Source: Tropicibacter alexandrii (GTDB lineage Bacteria > Pseudomonadota > Alphaproteobacteria > Rhodobacterales > Rhodobacteraceae). From it: a DNA stretch of 64,000 nt. Position 1 is the stretch's first letter. Every line of letters starts with the position of its first letter. Made by a program: the position numbers and the translations under genes. Below the pieces are notes generated by a model. That model was not told where the DNA came from. It worked only from the letters and a program-made list of their open reading frames with translations, and did not search any database. Below, piece after piece: positions 1-8,392 of the stretch. Location of the stretch: assembly GCF_003667315.2 (NCBI RefSeq), contig NZ_RCTZ02000003.1, positions 308,564 to 372,563 of the forward strand, written 5' to 3'.

Positions 1-2
1 CG

Positions 3-95
3 CACCACCGTATGTGCAATCGCCATCGCGCCATGGTCGACGATTGCGGCATTCACCAGAGCACCGGGCGCCGCGTCCGGTTCCGGAGCAGCTGA
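3..95 (+). CDS. possible 3' end of an upstream phage gene
   Basis: A frame open from the window edge reads 30 codons to a TGA at 93-95, one base before the next start codon. Third positions are strongly G/C (about 25 of 30), as in neighbouring genes. A second frame ends at 98-100 with an ATGA overlap and cannot be excluded. The fragment is too short to identify. Confidence 0.25.
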   Translation, partial: HHRMCNRHRAMVDDCGIHQSTGRRVRFRSS

Positions 96-96
96 C

Positions 97-330
97 ATGA
101 ACGCGGCATCCGCCCTCAGAAGCGCCCGGTTGCAGCGCGTGTTGAAGGTCCTTTCCGACGGCAAGGAGCATTCGACCTACGAGATCATGCGGCGGGCCAA
201 GGCCCCCGCACCGGGCACCTGCGTGTCCGAACTGCGCCCGAACGGCGCGGTGATCGACTGCACCAAGCGCTTCGTCGATGGCGAGCCGCGCTGGTTCTAC
301 AAAATGACGAAGGGACCGCGACGTGATTGA
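97..330 (+). CDS. small winged-helix-like phage protein
   Basis: A 77-residue basic protein. Residues about 10-70 have the pattern of a short helix-turn-helix/winged-helix fold (LQRVLKVLSDGKEHSTYEI, then a hairpin-like RWFYK). It resembles small DNA-binding proteins encoded next to early replication genes in alphaproteobacterial phages. It overlaps the following ParB-like gene by 8 bases, so the two are probably translated together. A role in early gene control or transposition is plausible but not shown. The ATG at 97 is kept because it follows the previous stop closely, although the frame is open further upstream. Confidence 0.6.
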   Translation: MNAASALRSARLQRVLKVLSDGKEHSTYEIMRRAKAPAPGTCVSELRPNGAVIDCTKRFVDGEPRWFYKMTKGPRRD

Positions 331-1198
331 ACGTCTTACTACAGTGACGGAACTGCCGGTGGATCAGATCGAGATCACCGCACGCCTGCGGGATGTCTCG
401 CCCGACGGGGTGGAGACCCTGAAAGAGACCATATCGGCCAACGGCTTTGTCGGGCGCATCGTGGTGCGCCGGACGAAGAAGGGGGATTGCGTGCTGGACG
501 GTGCGCATCGTCTGACCGCCATGCGTGAGTTGGGCGAGGCCATGATCCCCTGCGATGTCATCCGCTGCTCGGATGACGAGGCGAGAATGCTGGAGATTGA
601 CGGCAACTTGGCTGGTCAAAGGCTGACCGCCATCCAACTTTCCTATTTTCTGGCACGCCGCCGCGAAACTTATCAGCGCCTAAATCCTGAGGCCAAGCAA
701 GGATATGCTGCGGCGTCGGCACGCTGGAATGAGCAACTGACATCCGTGTCACTTGCACAAACCATCGCTGCCGAACGGGGAATCACGCCCCGGCATGTAT
801 ACCGCCTTATGAGTGCCGGCGAGAAGCTGGGGCCGGATGAATACCGCCGCTTGGCCAACGCGCCTCACCCTGTCCAACTCAACGATCTGTCGGAGCTGTC
901 GAAGATTACCGAGACTGGAGAGCGCTACTACGTGATCGAGGCTTTGGCGCGTGGTGAGGTCAAGAAGGCCAGCGCTGCACGCAAGGCCTACCGCGCAGAT
1001 CGCGGCGAAGCCCCGGCGCCTCGCAATGCCACCGATGCCGAGTTCTCGCGCCTCGCCGATGCCTGGCTGCGCGCCAGCAAGGCTGCCAAGCGCCGCTTCC
1101 TTGAAGAGCACGGCAATCAGGTTGGGTTGCTGCTGGCTGAAATGGAAGAAGAGGAAGTTGCCAAGATGCGCTCCGAAATGGAGGGCGACCATGACTGA
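323..1198 (+). CDS. ParB/Srx-like N-terminal domain protein
   Basis: A 291-residue protein. Residues about 10-100 form a ParB-N/sulfiredoxin-like domain, with the ParB-type motif VLDGAHRLTAMRELG at about 54-68 and a following helix pair. The middle (about 130-190) contains a probable helix-turn-helix (ITPRHVYRLMSAGEKLG), and the C-terminus is charged and helical. Such proteins occur in the early region of Mu-like phages of Rhodobacterales, just upstream of the transposase. There is no ParA partner here, so a classical partition role is unlikely; DNA binding or nucleotide-dependent switching near the transposase operon is an inference. It overlaps the next gene by 8 bases. Confidence 0.75.
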   Translation: MIERLTTVTELPVDQIEITARLRDVSPDGVETLKETISANGFVGRIVVRRTKKGDCVLDGAHRLTAMRELGEAMIPCDVIRCSDDEARMLEIDGNLAGQRLTAIQLSYFLARRRETYQRLNPEAKQGYAAASARWNEQLTSVSLAQTIAAERGITPRHVYRLMSAGEKLGPDEYRRLANAPHPVQLNDLSELSKITETGERYYVIEALARGEVKKASAARKAYRADRGEAPAPRNATDAEFSRLADAWLRASKAAKRRFLEEHGNQVGLLLAEMEEEEVAKMRSEMEGDHD

Positions 1199-1745
1199 TC
1201 GCCCCATTCTCTTCAGTGATCCAATGATCCGCGCCCTTCTCCACGGTCGCAAAACTCAGACGCGAAGGGTTTTGAAGCCTACTTTGGATGGTTTTCAATC
1301 GCCGCTGTATCGACGGGGAGACCGGTTGTGGGTGCGTGAGTGCTTTGGCTTTGACACACCGTCAGGACTTGCCGGCCTGATCAAGGTCAAGTTCCGAGCG
1401 ACCAATGGGCTTGCTGTTCCTCCCTTCTCGGGGTGGAACCCGTCGATCCATATGCCGCGTAAGCACAGTCGTATCACGCTGACCGTGACAGATGTCCGCG
1501 TCCAAAGGGTTCAAGACATCAGCGAAGCGGATGCCGAAGCCGAAGGAGCGCCTGCTCAAGAGCCCGCATTGGACGTTGCCCCGGAACGCGGTCTGCCGAC
1601 AACCCCTTACCGCGTTGGGTTTCGAAGCCTTTGGAACAGCTTGAATGAGGGGCGCGGCTACGGCTGGGGCAGCAACCCCATGGTCTGTGCGCTGACCTTT
1701 TCCGTTGATCACTGCAACATCGATTGGATGGGAGCCGACACGTGA
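1191..1745 (+). CDS. ASCH-like phage protein
   Basis: A 184-residue protein that opens with the pattern ILFSDPMIRALLHGRKTQTRR. The GxKxxxxR element near residue 20 is typical of the ASCH/PUA-like fold found in many phages, where it is thought to bind RNA or nucleotides. The second half keeps the short strand and turn segments usual for phage ASCH proteins. The frame is open upstream to 951, but the ATG at 1191 fits the 8-base overlap with the previous gene. It ends in a GTGA overlap with the transposase, so it sits in the same early operon. Its specific function is unknown. Confidence 0.65.
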   Translation: MTDRPILFSDPMIRALLHGRKTQTRRVLKPTLDGFQSPLYRRGDRLWVRECFGFDTPSGLAGLIKVKFRATNGLAVPPFSGWNPSIHMPRKHSRITLTVTDVRVQRVQDISEADAEAEGAPAQEPALDVAPERGLPTTPYRVGFRSLWNSLNEGRGYGWGSNPMVCALTFSVDHCNIDWMGADT

Positions 1746-3844
1746 CCCATCCTGCCGCCCCTTCCCAGACCTGGTGGAGCGCCTCGGAGATCGCCGAGGC
1801 GGGCCTGCCCGACATGCCGACCACCGCGCGCGCCGTGCAGATCATGGCCAAGCGCGAGGGCTGGGCCAGCATGCCGGGCAAGGCGCGCCGCCGGGCGGGC
1901 CGGGGCGGCGGGATGGAATACCACGTGAGCCTTTTCCCGATCCGGGCCAAGACGTCCCTGATGCAGTCTCCGAAAGCACCGGACGGCCCGCGCCCGCGCG
2001 AGCAGGTCTGGGCCGAGTTCGAGGGGCTGAAAAGCACCGCCAAGGCCAAGGCCGAAACCCGCCTGAACGCCCTGCGCGAGATCGACGATCTGGAAGGGAT
2101 CGGGCTGACCCGGACCGAGGCAGTGCGCGCGGTCTCGACCCAGATCAACACCAGCGAAAAGACCATCTGGAACTGGCTGGCGTTGGTCGAGGGCGTGGCG
2201 CGCGAGGATCGCCTTGCCTATCTCGCCCCGCGTCCTGGTGGGGCCAAGGGCCGCAAGGTCAAGGTCGATGAACGGTTCATGGACCTGGTCAAGGGCAGCT
2301 ACTTCCAACAGTCGCCCGCGCCCCTGACTGCGGCCTTTGAATGGGCTGAACGGATCGCGCTGAAAGAGGGCATCCCGGTGCCGCAGATCCATCAGGTGCG
2401 CCGGATCATCGACGCGACGGTGCCGAAGCATGTGCAGATCTTCCTGAAGAAGGGCGCGCATGCGCTGGCCCGCTACTTCCCGCACCAGACCCGCGACAAG
2501 ACTTATATGACCGCGCTCGAAGGGGTGCAGGCGGACTATCACAAGTTCGACGTGTTCATCCGCTTCCCAGATGGGCGCGTGGGCCGCATCCAGATGATCG
2601 CGATCTCGGACATCTATTCGGGCAAGTTTCTGACCTACCGCCTGTCCGAGACGGCCAACAGCCACACGGTTCAGCTGGCCTTCGGCGACATGGTGCGCCG
2701 CTATGGCATCCCGACGCATGTGTTGCTCGATAACGGCCATGAGTTCGTCAACAAGGTGATGACCGGGCAGGTCGAGCATCGCCACCGCTTCAAGATCAAG
2801 GATGATGACGTGCTGGGCTTGTTCCCGCTGCTCGGCATTCAGGTGCATTTCGCGACCCCGGGCTGGGGTCAGGCCAAGCCGATCGAGCGCGCCTTCAAGG
2901 ACCTTTGCCAGCGCGTGGCGATGCATCCGGAATTCGTGGGCGCCTATACCGGGCCGAACACACAGGCCAAGCCCGAGAACTATGAGGATCGCGCGATCCC
3001 GCTTGAGCAGTTCAAGAAGGTGCTCGATGTCGAGATCGCGGCGCACAATGCGCGGCGCGGGCGGCGGTCCGAAGTGGCCAACAAGCGATCCTTTGACGAG
3101 GTGTTCAACAGCTCTTACTCCAACGCGCCGATCCGCAAACCGACGGCTGAGCAGGCGCGCATCTGGCTGATGCGGGGCGAAGGCGTGAAGGCCGATCGCA
3201 AGAACGGCGAGATCAAGATCTACGAGACCCGCTATTGGGCCGAATGGATGTACCAGATCGCGGGCGAGAAAGTCACCGTGCGCTTCGATCCGGATGATCT
3301 GCATGCGGGCCTGTTCGTCTATGCCATGGATGGCACCTTTCTCGGCGAAGCTCCGGCACTGGTGAAGGGCAAGTTTTTCGACGTTGCCGCCGCCAAAGAG
3401 CACAAGCGCGACAAGCGGGCCTTCGAGCGCGCGACCAAGGAGGCGGCCAAGATCGAACGCAAGATCAGCGCCGCCGAGGTCGCTGCCAAGCTGCGTGCCG
3501 CTGGTCAGGACATCCCGGACGATGGGCTGCCCGAGGCCGAAGTGGTCCGCATGCCCAAGATACACCGCGCCGCGCCCAAGGGCGGTCGCCGCAAGGCTGC
3601 GCTGCCCTCTGAGGATGCCGAGCGGATCAGCGCAACCATCACCAAGATCGAGGCGCGGCGCGCTGCTGTCGAGCCGGAACGCGACCCGCAGGCGGACTTC
3701 GCACGGGCGCTGGAGCTTCAGGAATTGCAGGAGGCGGGACATCCGCTGACCGCAGAACAGGCGGACTGGCTGTCGGAATACACCCAGTCCAGCGAATTCA
3801 GGTCGCAGCTCAAGATGCACCGCGCCCTGTCGAGCAAAGAGTGA
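1742..3844 (+). CDS. Mu-type DDE transposase (MuA)
   Basis: A 700-residue transposase that should cut and strand-transfer the phage ends during integration and replicative transposition. The N-terminal part has Mu-type winged-helix and end-binding segments (about 10-250). The catalytic core carries the acidic triad D265 (in QADYHKFDV), D330 (LLDNGHEF) and E382 (PIERAFKD), close to Mu D269, D336 and E392. A Mu C-terminal beta-barrel domain follows at about 480-560, then a basic helical tail that would contact MuB. GTG at 1742 is preferred over the upstream TTG at 1724 because it gives a GTGA overlap with the previous stop and has GGGAG 7-8 bases upstream. MuB follows 10 bases later. Confidence 0.95.
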   Translation: MTHPAAPSQTWWSASEIAEAGLPDMPTTARAVQIMAKREGWASMPGKARRRAGRGGGMEYHVSLFPIRAKTSLMQSPKAPDGPRPREQVWAEFEGLKSTAKAKAETRLNALREIDDLEGIGLTRTEAVRAVSTQINTSEKTIWNWLALVEGVAREDRLAYLAPRPGGAKGRKVKVDERFMDLVKGSYFQQSPAPLTAAFEWAERIALKEGIPVPQIHQVRRIIDATVPKHVQIFLKKGAHALARYFPHQTRDKTYMTALEGVQADYHKFDVFIRFPDGRVGRIQMIAISDIYSGKFLTYRLSETANSHTVQLAFGDMVRRYGIPTHVLLDNGHEFVNKVMTGQVEHRHRFKIKDDDVLGLFPLLGIQVHFATPGWGQAKPIERAFKDLCQRVAMHPEFVGAYTGPNTQAKPENYEDRAIPLEQFKKVLDVEIAAHNARRGRRSEVANKRSFDEVFNSSYSNAPIRKPTAEQARIWLMRGEGVKADRKNGEIKIYETRYWAEWMYQIAGEKVTVRFDPDDLHAGLFVYAMDGTFLGEAPALVKGKFFDVAAAKEHKRDKRAFERATKEAAKIERKISAAEVAAKLRAAGQDIPDDGLPEAEVVRMPKIHRAAPKGGRRKAALPSEDAERISATITKIEARRAAVEPERDPQADFARALELQELQEAGHPLTAEQADWLSEYTQSSEFRSQLKMHRALSSKE

Positions 3845-3854
3845 GGACAAGAGC

Positions 3855-4601
3855 ATGAATATCAGTCGTCTCGCATCGCTGCAGAATGTGGCTTTGCTGA
3901 TGGATATGGCCGAACAGGTCACCACCCGAGGCCCCGGGATCGGGCTGTTTTTCGGCGAACATGGCGCGGGCAAGACCTCGGCCACGACGCTCGTTGCCAA
4001 CGTCTACGGCGCGACCGTGGTCGAAGCGAAGGAAACGTGGGTGCTGTCCGACATGCTGACGGAGATCGGCTCGGAACTGGGCATCCGCGACCTGCGCGGC
4101 ACGCCTTTTGCCAAGATCAAGAAGATCGCTGAGGCGCTTTTGCTGTCTGACGGCATGCTGGTTATCGACGACGCTCAGTATCTGGCAAAGGGCAAGATGA
4201 TGGGCGCGGCGCGTGACATCTTCAACACCTGCCAGTCGCCGATGATCCTGGTCGGGGAACCCAAGCTCGAAAGCACTCTGACCAAGTATCCAAACATCTA
4301 TGACCGCGTCCTGGTCAGCACCGAGACGGTGCCCTGCAACCTGTCGGATGCCCGCGCACTCGCGACCATCTACGCGGAGCGGTGCGAGATCCCAGACGAC
4401 ATCCTGTCTGACCTGCTCGAGGCCACCGGCGGATCGGCCCGCAAGATCCGCATCAACTGCGAGCGCATCCAGCAGGCGGCGTTGGCCAAGGGCACGCGGA
4501 TCGTCGATCGTCAGATGCTGAACAAGGTCAAGCTGCACACTATCGGGCCGGTCAGCGCCCAGGTGCATGGTCTGCGCGGTGACAAGCGGGGGGCGGCATG
4601 A
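3855..4601 (+). CDS. MuB-type AAA+ ATPase, transposition target selector
   Basis: A 248-residue ATPase. Walker A is GEHGAGKT at residues 34-41 and Walker B is MLVIDDAQ at 101-108. The rest follows the AAA+ pattern of MuB and Tn7 TnsC-like regulators, with a C-terminal helical lid containing GGSARKIR. In Mu, MuB forms ATP-dependent filaments on target DNA, directs MuA to distant targets and gives target immunity. It lies immediately after the transposase and overlaps the next gene by 4 bases. It lacks the long N-terminal helix-turn-helix domain of Mu MuB (312 residues), so it belongs to the shorter class seen in B3-like phages. Confidence 0.92.
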   Translation: MNISRLASLQNVALLMDMAEQVTTRGPGIGLFFGEHGAGKTSATTLVANVYGATVVEAKETWVLSDMLTEIGSELGIRDLRGTPFAKIKKIAEALLLSDGMLVIDDAQYLAKGKMMGAARDIFNTCQSPMILVGEPKLESTLTKYPNIYDRVLVSTETVPCNLSDARALATIYAERCEIPDDILSDLLEATGGSARKIRINCERIQQAALAKGTRIVDRQMLNKVKLHTIGPVSAQVHGLRGDKRGAA

Positions 4602-5146
4602 ACCCGTTCCGTTCACAGATGGAGCGCGAGGCGTGGGACAAGGTCAAAGGCCTTGCCGAGTTCTCGCGTCAGACACTTGTCGCCAAAGGCATCAATGACA
4701 ACACCGCGCGCGATTTCATCAAGCGCTGGGTGCATGGCGGTCGGATCGACGAGATGCGTGTCGAGGGCACATTGCGTTGGTATGCCCCCAAGGGTGCTTT
4801 GCCAGTTGAAAACGACCTTCCGGCTCCTGCCAAGGATCGTTCCCCCGAGGCCAACATGTGGCGGGCGATGCGCCAGCTTCGGACCGACTTCTCAGCGCTC
4901 GACATCGCCGAACATGCCATCACGGCGGATGTCACCGTGACCGAGGCGCAGGCGCGCACATACTGCCGCCAGTTGCTCAAGGCCGGGTATCTGGCTGTTC
5001 ACCAGACCGCCATTCATCGGGTGCGTCCGGCCAAGTATAGGTTGGTTATCAACACTGGCCCTCGCGCCCCGCTCATCAAGCGCGTCGTCGGCGTGCTCGA
5101 CCAGAACGAGGACAAGTTCCTGCCGCTCGATCCGGGGGTGTCGTGA
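4598..5146 (+). CDS. hypothetical early protein with two winged-helix-like segments
   Basis: A 182-residue protein, not recognised as a named family. The N-terminal third (FSRQTLVAKGINDNTARDFIKRW) and the centre (RSPEANMWRAMRQLRTDFSALDIAEHA, then VTEAQARTYCRQLLKAGYL) look like two helix-turn-helix or winged-helix units. It starts inside the stop of muB (ATGA) and ends in a GTGATG overlap with the next gene, so it is in the early transposition operon. A DNA-binding role in replication or early regulation is likely but not established. Confidence 0.65.
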   Translation: MNPFRSQMEREAWDKVKGLAEFSRQTLVAKGINDNTARDFIKRWVHGGRIDEMRVEGTLRWYAPKGALPVENDLPAPAKDRSPEANMWRAMRQLRTDFSALDIAEHAITADVTVTEAQARTYCRQLLKAGYLAVHQTAIHRVRPAKYRLVINTGPRAPLIKRVVGVLDQNEDKFLPLDPGVS

Positions 5147-5538
5147 TGGGCCATCTGGACAAGGCGAGAGAGGCTTGGGGATCTGCCCCGGATTGGGTTC
5201 TGGCGTTGGGTTCCGAAGCGGACCGCAGCAGCCAGAACAAGGTGGCTGGCCTGTTGGGCGTCAGTGCCTCGCTCGTGTCGGGCGTGCTGTCGGCCAAATA
5301 CACAGGCGACATGACCCGGATCGAGGACCTCGTGCGCGGGACGCTCATGAAGGAAACGCTGTCCTGCCCGGTGCTGGGCGAGATCGGCAAGCAGACCTGC
5401 CGCAAGTGGCGGGCCAAGGCGGGCACCTTCTCGGGTGCCAATTCTCTCAACATCACCATGTTCCGGGCCTGCAAAAAGTGCCCGGTTCACGTCAAGGAAA
5501 CGACACTTCACACCGAAGAGGACACCCACAATGACTGA
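5146..5538 (+). CDS. small helix-turn-helix phage protein
   Basis: A 130-residue protein. Residues about 22-50 (SSQNKVAGLLGVSASLVSGVLSAKY is the region; key pattern LLGVSASLVS) match an XRE-like helix-turn-helix. Two CxxC-like cysteine clusters occur in the C-terminal part (SCPVLG...TCRKW and ACKKCPVH), which could bind metal. Similar proteins occur in the early operon of alphaproteobacterial Mu-like phages. GTG at 5143 is an alternative start three bases upstream. It overlaps the DUF3164 gene by 8 bases. Confidence 0.6.
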   Translation: MGHLDKAREAWGSAPDWVLALGSEADRSSQNKVAGLLGVSASLVSGVLSAKYTGDMTRIEDLVRGTLMKETLSCPVLGEIGKQTCRKWRAKAGTFSGANSLNITMFRACKKCPVHVKETTLHTEEDTHND

Positions 5539-6178
5539 GCAGTCTCCTACCATCCCGACCGGGATCATCGAACAGCACGGCAAGGCCTACATGGCCGATG
5601 CCATGGGCCGTCTGACGCCCGTCGAGATGGTCAAGCCGCAGGACCAGCTGCAGGACGAACTGGTCCGCAAGATCATCCATTTCGCCGACGGGCTGAGCTC
5701 CCAGGTGGCCCGCTTCAAGGGGCATTGCTTCGAGGATGTGCAAGACTTCCTCGCGATCCTTCGTCAGGAATATGACGAGGCGCGCGGCGGTAAGGTCGGC
5801 AACATGACCTTCACCAGCTTCGACGGCACCCTGAAGGTCACTGTTCAGGTTGCGAAGCACTATGACTACGGCCCCGAGCTGCAGATTGCCAAGAGCCTTG
5901 TCGATGAGTGCCTGACCGAATGGTCCTCGGACGCCCGCCCGGAAATCCGCCGGATCATCGAAAGCGCCTTCAACACTGACAAGGAAGGCAAGATCAACCG
6001 CGACGAGCTGCTGGCGTTGAAGAAGCTCGACATCGAGGACGAGCGCTGGCAGCGCGCGATGAAGGCGATCACGGACGCCGAGCGCGCCGTGGGCTCGAAG
6101 ACCTACATGCGCTTCTACCGCCGGGCCGACGCGCAGGCCGAATGGCAGGCGATCACCGTCGATCTGGCGAAGGCGTAG
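5531..6178 (+). CDS. DUF3164 family phage protein
   Basis: A 215-residue protein of the DUF3164 family, common in the early region of Mu-like phages between the transposition genes and the gp16 regulator. Recognisable blocks are GRLTPVEMVKPQDQLQDELV near the N-terminus, a central TFTSFDGTLKVTVQVAKHYDYGPEL-like segment, and a C-terminal EDERWQRAMKAI. The biochemical function is unknown; the position corresponds roughly to the Mu genes that modulate host DNA metabolism. The start at 5531 overlaps the previous stop (ATGACTGA), and the longer upstream frame to 5435 is a shadow of the previous gene. Confidence 0.85.
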   Translation: MTEQSPTIPTGIIEQHGKAYMADAMGRLTPVEMVKPQDQLQDELVRKIIHFADGLSSQVARFKGHCFEDVQDFLAILRQEYDEARGGKVGNMTFTSFDGTLKVTVQVAKHYDYGPELQIAKSLVDECLTEWSSDARPEIRRIIESAFNTDKEGKINRDELLALKKLDIEDERWQRAMKAITDAERAVGSKTYMRFYRRADAQAEWQAITVDLAKA

Positions 6179-6182
6179 GGCG

Positions 6183-6365
6183 ATGGTCTGGATCTGGGTC
6201 GCTATCTTTAACATCACCTGGGCGGTGCTGGCGGGGGGCTGGTTGCTGTGCCGCTGGCTGCGCCGCCGCTTTGCCGACGAGGCGTTCAAGTTCGAGCTGT
6301 TTGAGGCCGAGACCCGGGACGCTGTCGACGCGATCATCAAGCGGAAGGAGGCAGAGGACCAATGA
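6183..6365 (+). CDS. single-pass membrane protein, hypothetical
   Basis: A 60-residue protein with one hydrophobic helix (about 2-24, IWVAIFNITWAVLAGGWLL), then an Arg-rich stop-transfer stretch and an acidic cytoplasmic tail. It starts 4 bases after DUF3164 and overlaps gemA by 4 bases. Not recognised. Membrane association could mean superinfection exclusion or host membrane interaction, but nothing in the sequence proves it. Confidence 0.6.
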   Translation: MVWIWVAIFNITWAVLAGGWLLCRWLRRRFADEAFKFELFEAETRDAVDAIIKRKEAEDQ

Positions 6366-6814
6366 CCGCCTCGCTGATCCCCAAGATCATGGTCGGCTGC
6401 AAGCAGCTCGGGCTTGACGACGACACGCGCAAGGCACTGCAGCTTCAGGTCGTGGGCAAGGGCAGCCTGAAAGACATGACCGAGGCCGAGCGCCAGTCGG
6501 TTCTGGACGAGCTCAAGAAGCGGGGCTTCAAGCCCTCTTCAAAGCGGGGCAAACAGCGCCGGGCCCCGCGCGCCGATATCCGCCTGATCCACGTGCTTTG
6601 GGCGGCTCTGGGCAACGCCGGTCAGCTGAACGACCCGACCCGCAGGGGGCTGAACGCCTTCATCCAGAAGCGGTTCGGCAAAGCCTGGGGCTTCGTCCCG
6701 GTCGATGTCGACCAGCTGGGCGAGAACAAGCAGATCAACGACGTTCTCAAGGCTCTGAAGGAATGGGTGCGGCGCGACGTGCCCGACTTCGACTGGGACA
6801 GGATCGGCCAATGA
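6362..6814 (+). CDS. gemA: GemA/gp16-like regulatory protein (DUF1018)
   Basis: A 150-residue protein of the Mu gp16/GemA family. The pattern is an N-terminal helical region (IMVGCKQLGLDDDTRKALQLQVVGKGSLKDMT), a basic linker, then a C-terminal domain with LWAALGNAGQ and LNAFIQKRFG. In Mu, GemA modulates host gene expression and DNA topology during lytic growth. It sits in the usual place, after DUF3164 and before the Mor-type activator, overlapping both neighbouring genes slightly. Family assignment is good; the detailed role in this phage is inferred. Confidence 0.82.
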   Translation: MTASLIPKIMVGCKQLGLDDDTRKALQLQVVGKGSLKDMTEAERQSVLDELKKRGFKPSSKRGKQRRAPRADIRLIHVLWAALGNAGQLNDPTRRGLNAFIQKRFGKAWGFVPVDVDQLGENKQINDVLKALKEWVRRDVPDFDWDRIGQ

Positions 6815-7074
6815 AGAAGCCCCGCCACACCGTCAGCGATCACGCCCTGCTGCGCTACATGGAACGCGCCATGCAGCTGGACGTCGAGACGTTGCGGCGG
6901 GAGCTTGGCCACCGGATCGACCAAGCAACCGGCGATTTGACCGGCATGAATGCTGTGATCGTCGACGGAGTGCGCTTTGCCCTGGGCGACAACGATGTGG
7001 TGACGACGGCCTGGCAGCAGAACAATCCGCGCCCCGGGCCGCGCCGCCCGCGGCGTGAGAGGGCGGAGGAATGA
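6811..7074 (+). CDS. hypothetical small phage protein
   Basis: An 87-residue protein beginning with HTVSDHALLRYMERAMQLDVETLRREL and ending in a basic Pro/Arg-rich tail. Similar short proteins occur beside gemA in alphaproteobacterial prophages, but no function is known. The ATG at 6811 gives a 4-base overlap with gemA. The upstream extension of the frame to 6598 lies within gemA and is not coding. It overlaps the Mor-type gene by 4 bases. Confidence 0.6.
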   Translation: MKKPRHTVSDHALLRYMERAMQLDVETLRRELGHRIDQATGDLTGMNAVIVDGVRFALGDNDVVTTAWQQNNPRPGPRRPRRERAEE

Positions 7075-7445
7075 CCAACTATCCCCGCCATCCTGCACAC
7101 CTCGATCCCTACATCGAGGTCCTGGGGCACGAGCTGGCGATCTCGTTCCTGATCATGTTCGGCGGCTCGCCCATCTACTTTCCGAATGATCCGGCGGGCA
7201 AGTCCGCTGCCGAGCAACTCATTGGCCCGGAGCGCCTGCGCGCTCTGGGCGCCCGCATGCCAGAGAACCGGGTCGAGATCCCGATCCCCAAGCCCTGGTT
7301 GATCCGCGCCCTGCATGCCGAGGGTCTGTCCGTGGGCCAAATTTGCCGCGCACTCAAGACGTCGAGCACCAACGTCAAGCGCATCCTGCGCGAGGCCGGC
7401 GACATCAAGCCGCCCCCTGATCCTGACCAGCTTTCGTTGTTCTGA
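7071..7445 (+). CDS. Mor-family transcription activator
   Basis: A 124-residue protein fitting the Mor/C family of Mu middle and late gene activators. The N-terminal dimerisation part contains the beta-strand motif GGSPIYFPND at residues about 32-41. The C-terminal helix-turn-helix is SVGQICRALKTSSTNVKRILRE at about 88-109. In Mu, Mor binds the middle promoter Pm and C binds late promoters. Only one such gene is seen here, so it may serve both steps. It is the last gene before the lower-GC cargo genes and the lysis and head operons, which fits control of late transcription. Confidence 0.8.
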   Translation: MTNYPRHPAHLDPYIEVLGHELAISFLIMFGGSPIYFPNDPAGKSAAEQLIGPERLRALGARMPENRVEIPIPKPWLIRALHAEGLSVGQICRALKTSSTNVKRILREAGDIKPPPDPDQLSLF

Positions 7446-7535
7446 GCCGATCAAGGCATCCTAAAACGTGATCCATACGGCCTTTTGAAGCCTGCAGAAC
7501 TATGCAAGAACACTTATCAACATTGGGAGGCGTCC

Positions 7536-8363
7536 TTGGGAGCCAATTCAAAAATTGAGTGGACGACGCATACGTTCAATCCTTGGTGGGGATGTACCAA
7601 GGTCTCTGAAGCTTGCAAGCATTGTTACGCTGAAACTTGGGCAAAGCGCGTTGGTCAGGATGTCTGGGGACCAAAGCAACAGCGTCGTACCATGAGCGAA
7701 GCCCATTGGCGGCAGCCTTTGAAGTGGAACCGGGAGGCGGCTGAACAAGCAACACGTCCGCGGGTTTTTTGCGCATCAATGGCCGATGTCTTTGAAGATA
7801 GAGACGAGCTCATTCCGCATCGTGAGCGGCTCTTCGATCTCATTGAAGCAACGCCGAATTTGGACTGGCTTCTACTGACCAAGAGGCCCCAAAATGTGGG
7901 TCGTCTAGCAAAGTGGGGCGACGATTGGCCCAAACACGTTTGGTTGGGCACCACAGTTGAACTGCAGAGCCGTGCAGAGGAACTTTTGCCACTCTTGGCG
8001 CAAGTTCCGGCCAAGGTTCGGTTCATATCAGCTGAGCCGCTATTGGGTCCTTTGGCCATCGAACCTTGGTTGGGCTCAACTATCAATTGGGTCATTACTG
8101 GCGGTGAAAGTGGTCCGAAGGCTCGACCGGCTTGTCCAAAGTGGTTCACCGAACTCCGTGAGCAATGCACGCGCCATGGGGTTGCTTTTCATTTCAAACA
8201 GTGGGGAGACTGGGCACCGGGCGACGGACATGATCTTCCCGCCAGAAAAAGGCAGGTCGCTGATGATGGTACAATGATGGTGCGCATCGGGAAAAAAGCG
8301 GCAGGTCGATTGCTGGGTGGTATCGAGCACGATGGGTTGCCGAATTTAGGGAATGCATACTAG
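7536..8363 (+). CDS. DUF5131 / phage Gp37-Gp68 family three-Cys-motif protein
   Basis: A 275-residue protein of the Gp37/Gp68 (DUF5131, PF07505) family. It has the family N-terminus SKIEWTTHTFNPWWGC and three cysteines C20, C27 and C30 (CX6CX2C), suggesting a radical-SAM-like [4Fe-4S] centre on a TIM-barrel fold. Other family blocks are VFCASMADVFED, WLLLTKRP, VWLGTTVE, RFISAEPLLG and WVITGGESG. Start TTG 7536 is chosen because GGGAGG lies 5 bases upstream and the protein then begins as the family does; TTG 7485 gives 17 extra residues. Base composition is clearly lower in GC than the flanking phage genes. The partner gene tcmP follows. The reaction is unknown; inference only: nucleic-acid modification or defence. 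Confidence 0.88.
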   Translation: MGANSKIEWTTHTFNPWWGCTKVSEACKHCYAETWAKRVGQDVWGPKQQRRTMSEAHWRQPLKWNREAAEQATRPRVFCASMADVFEDRDELIPHRERLFDLIEATPNLDWLLLTKRPQNVGRLAKWGDDWPKHVWLGTTVELQSRAEELLPLLAQVPAKVRFISAEPLLGPLAIEPWLGSTINWVITGGESGPKARPACPKWFTELREQCTRHGVAFHFKQWGDWAPGDGHDLPARKRQVADDGTMMVRIGKKAAGRLLGGIEHDGLPNLGNAY

Positions 8364-8392
8364 CCTAACTCATAGGATTCGGAGTTAGGCGA

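Noticed and set aside
1709..4000. 763-residue minus-strand frame opposite the transposase
   Set aside because: High-GC antisense shadow; the sense strand carries the complete MuA DDE triad and MuB motifs.
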